From: Desulfonatronospira thiodismutans ASO3-1
Lineage (GTDB): Bacteria > Desulfobacterota > Desulfovibrionia > Desulfovibrionales > Desulfonatronovibrionaceae
Direction of reading: 5' to 3'
Length of the DNA: 64,000 nucleotides
Assembly: GCF_000174435.1 (NCBI RefSeq)
Contig: NZ_ACJN02000001.1
Span: 1,308,310 to 1,372,309 of the forward strand
Shown here piece after piece: positions 63,204 to 64,000 of this stretch. A model generated the notes under the pieces. It searched no databases, had not been told where the DNA came from, and saw only the letters and a program-made list of their open reading frames with translations. Within the stretch, counting starts at the first letter, position 1. Every line of letters starts with the position of its first letter. The position numbers and the translations under genes are program-made.

Positions 63204-64000
63204 GTGAGCGATGAATACGACAGCCCCTGGAAAGTAGCGCTGGAAAGGTATTTCCCGGAATTTATGGAGTTTTATTTCCCTGTAATTTTTGCTGACATTG
63301 ACTGGGGTTCAGGGTATGATTTTCTGGACAAAGAATTACAGCAGGTGACTAAGGATGCTGAACTTGGACGCAGGTATGTGGACAAGCTGGTGCGGGTACG
63401 CAGGTTAAGCGGAGATGAAGGCTGGGTATGCGTACATATTGAGGTGCAGGGAGATGCCGAGGATGTTTTTGCCAGGCGGATGTTCACCTATCATTACCGC
63501 CTTTTTGACCGGTACGACAAGCCCCTGGCCAGCCTTGCCGTGCTGGCTGATACCAGTCCGGGCTGGCATCCGGACAGCTTTGGCTATGAGCTCTACGGCT
63601 GCCGGATGCGGTTTGATTTCCCAGCTGTCAAGCTTCTGGACTGGGAATCGGAAACAGATCAGCTGCTTGAATCGGATAATGCTTTCGCCCTGGTAACAGC
63701 AGCGCATCTGTTGACCAAAAAGACCCAGGACAAACCAGAGGAGCGATACGCAGCCAAGATCCGGCTGATCCGCATTCTCTTTGCCCGGGGCTGGGATCGT
63801 CAGAGAATCCTGGATCTGTTTAAAGTGCTGGACTGGCTGATGTCCTTACCTGAAGACCTGGCATCCAAAATTTTCAGTGATATTCGTCAAATAGAGGAGG
63901 AGTATCAAATGCCATACGTAACAAGCATAGAAAGAATCGCCCTTAAAAAGGGCATGCAGGAAGGCATAGAAAAAGGCATGCAAAAGAAGAAGGAAGAAGG
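63204..64000 (+). CDS. Rpn-family PD-(D/E)XK nuclease (transposase-like), 3' truncated by window edge
   Basis: A GTG at 63204 with GAGG upstream opens a frame of at least 265 codons. ADIDWGSGYDFLDKELQQV, VCVHIEVQG (the D/E-x-K-like core), FARRMFTYHYRLFDRYDKP and SLAVLAD are characteristic of Rpn/YhgA-type proteins, linked to RecA-independent recombination. The C-terminal part becomes a Lys/Glu/Gly repeat (KKGMQEGIEKGMQKKKEEG), usual for this family. The protein continues beyond the window. Close relatives are usually multi-copy. Confidence 0.85.
   Translation, partial: MSDEYDSPWKVALERYFPEFMEFYFPVIFADIDWGSGYDFLDKELQQVTKDAELGRRYVDKLVRVRRLSGDEGWVCVHIEVQGDAEDVFARRMFTYHYRLFDRYDKPLASLAVLADTSPGWHPDSFGYELYGCRMRFDFPAVKLLDWESETDQLLESDNAFALVTAAHLLTKKTQDKPEERYAAKIRLIRILFARGWDRQRILDLFKVLDWLMSLPEDLASKIFSDIRQIEEEYQMPYVTSIERIALKKGMQEGIEKGMQKKKEE

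Overview
The window most likely comes from a sulfate-reducing or sulfur-disproportionating member of the Desulfovibrionales. Protein-level resemblance, acidic proteins, a duplicated HdrA-type electron-transfer flavoprotein, TRAP transport, a tungsten-type aldehyde oxidoreductase and many sigma-54 regulators point to a haloalkaliphile such as Desulfonatronospira. That assignment is inference, because no rRNA lies in the window. GC is moderate. Toxin-antitoxin genes and a stretch near 47.4-49.5 kb are clearly more AT-rich.

Layout. 0-4.3 kb: tail of an HD-GYP protein, a large PAS/GAF hybrid kinase and a decayed integrase end. 4.3-12.2 kb: an RND efflux pump pair, a small divergent gene, a sigma-54 activator behind three palindromic sites, and a DUF362 ferredoxin-like protein. 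12.2-27 kb: mostly housekeeping genes (S1-repeat protein, metal permease, dnaX-ybaB-recR, ilvE, der-mtnA-gatB, a nucleotide-sugar epimerase, an ABC-class ATPase) separated by repeat-filled gaps. 27-31 kb: repeats, a DUF4143 ATPase and an intact DUF433/DUF5615 toxin-antitoxin pair. 31-41 kb: a sigma-54 response regulator, a good sigma-54 promoter, an FrhB-like protein, a 1168-residue HdrA-HdrA-MvhD fusion and a hybrid kinase. 41.6-45.6 kb: a second copy of the 29.1-30.6 kb segment, split by an intact IS66 element with a perfect 8-bp target duplication. 46-49.5 kb: tRNA-Thr, an RRM protein with a structured leader, and an AT-rich group (FCD fragment, AEC permease, degenerate aldolase). 49.7-61.3 kb: a catabolic operon on the minus strand with a sigma-54 promoter and a divergent sigma-54 activator. 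61.5-64 kb: a DUF234-type ATPase and the start of an Rpn-family nuclease.

The catabolic operon encodes, in order of transcription, a YihU-like beta-hydroxyacid dehydrogenase, a TRAP transporter (P, Q, M), an aldehyde:ferredoxin oxidoreductase with a frameshift, a MoaD/ThiS-like carrier, a LarA-like nickel racemase, a ThiF/MoeB-like E1 enzyme, and a split UxaA/SuyAB-type lyase. My leading hypothesis is uptake and breakdown of a C3 hydroxy-acid, possibly sulfolactate or a related sulfonate, giving pyruvate and sulfite. A sugar-acid substrate is the main alternative. The FrhB plus HdrA-HdrA-MvhD pair looks like a compact, two-component-controlled electron-bifurcation or electron-confurcation module.

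The intergenic space is full of non-coding mobile DNA. Five elements (60 to 520 bp) begin with GTAAC, end with GTTAC or a one-base variant (GCTAC), and are flanked by perfect 8-bp duplications, as for IS66 transposition. A second family has GATGTGACTGCAAAA ends and 6-bp duplications. A third, about 310-380 bp, contains nested hairpins and occurs four times. A short GC-rich palindrome has inserted itself into members of these families.
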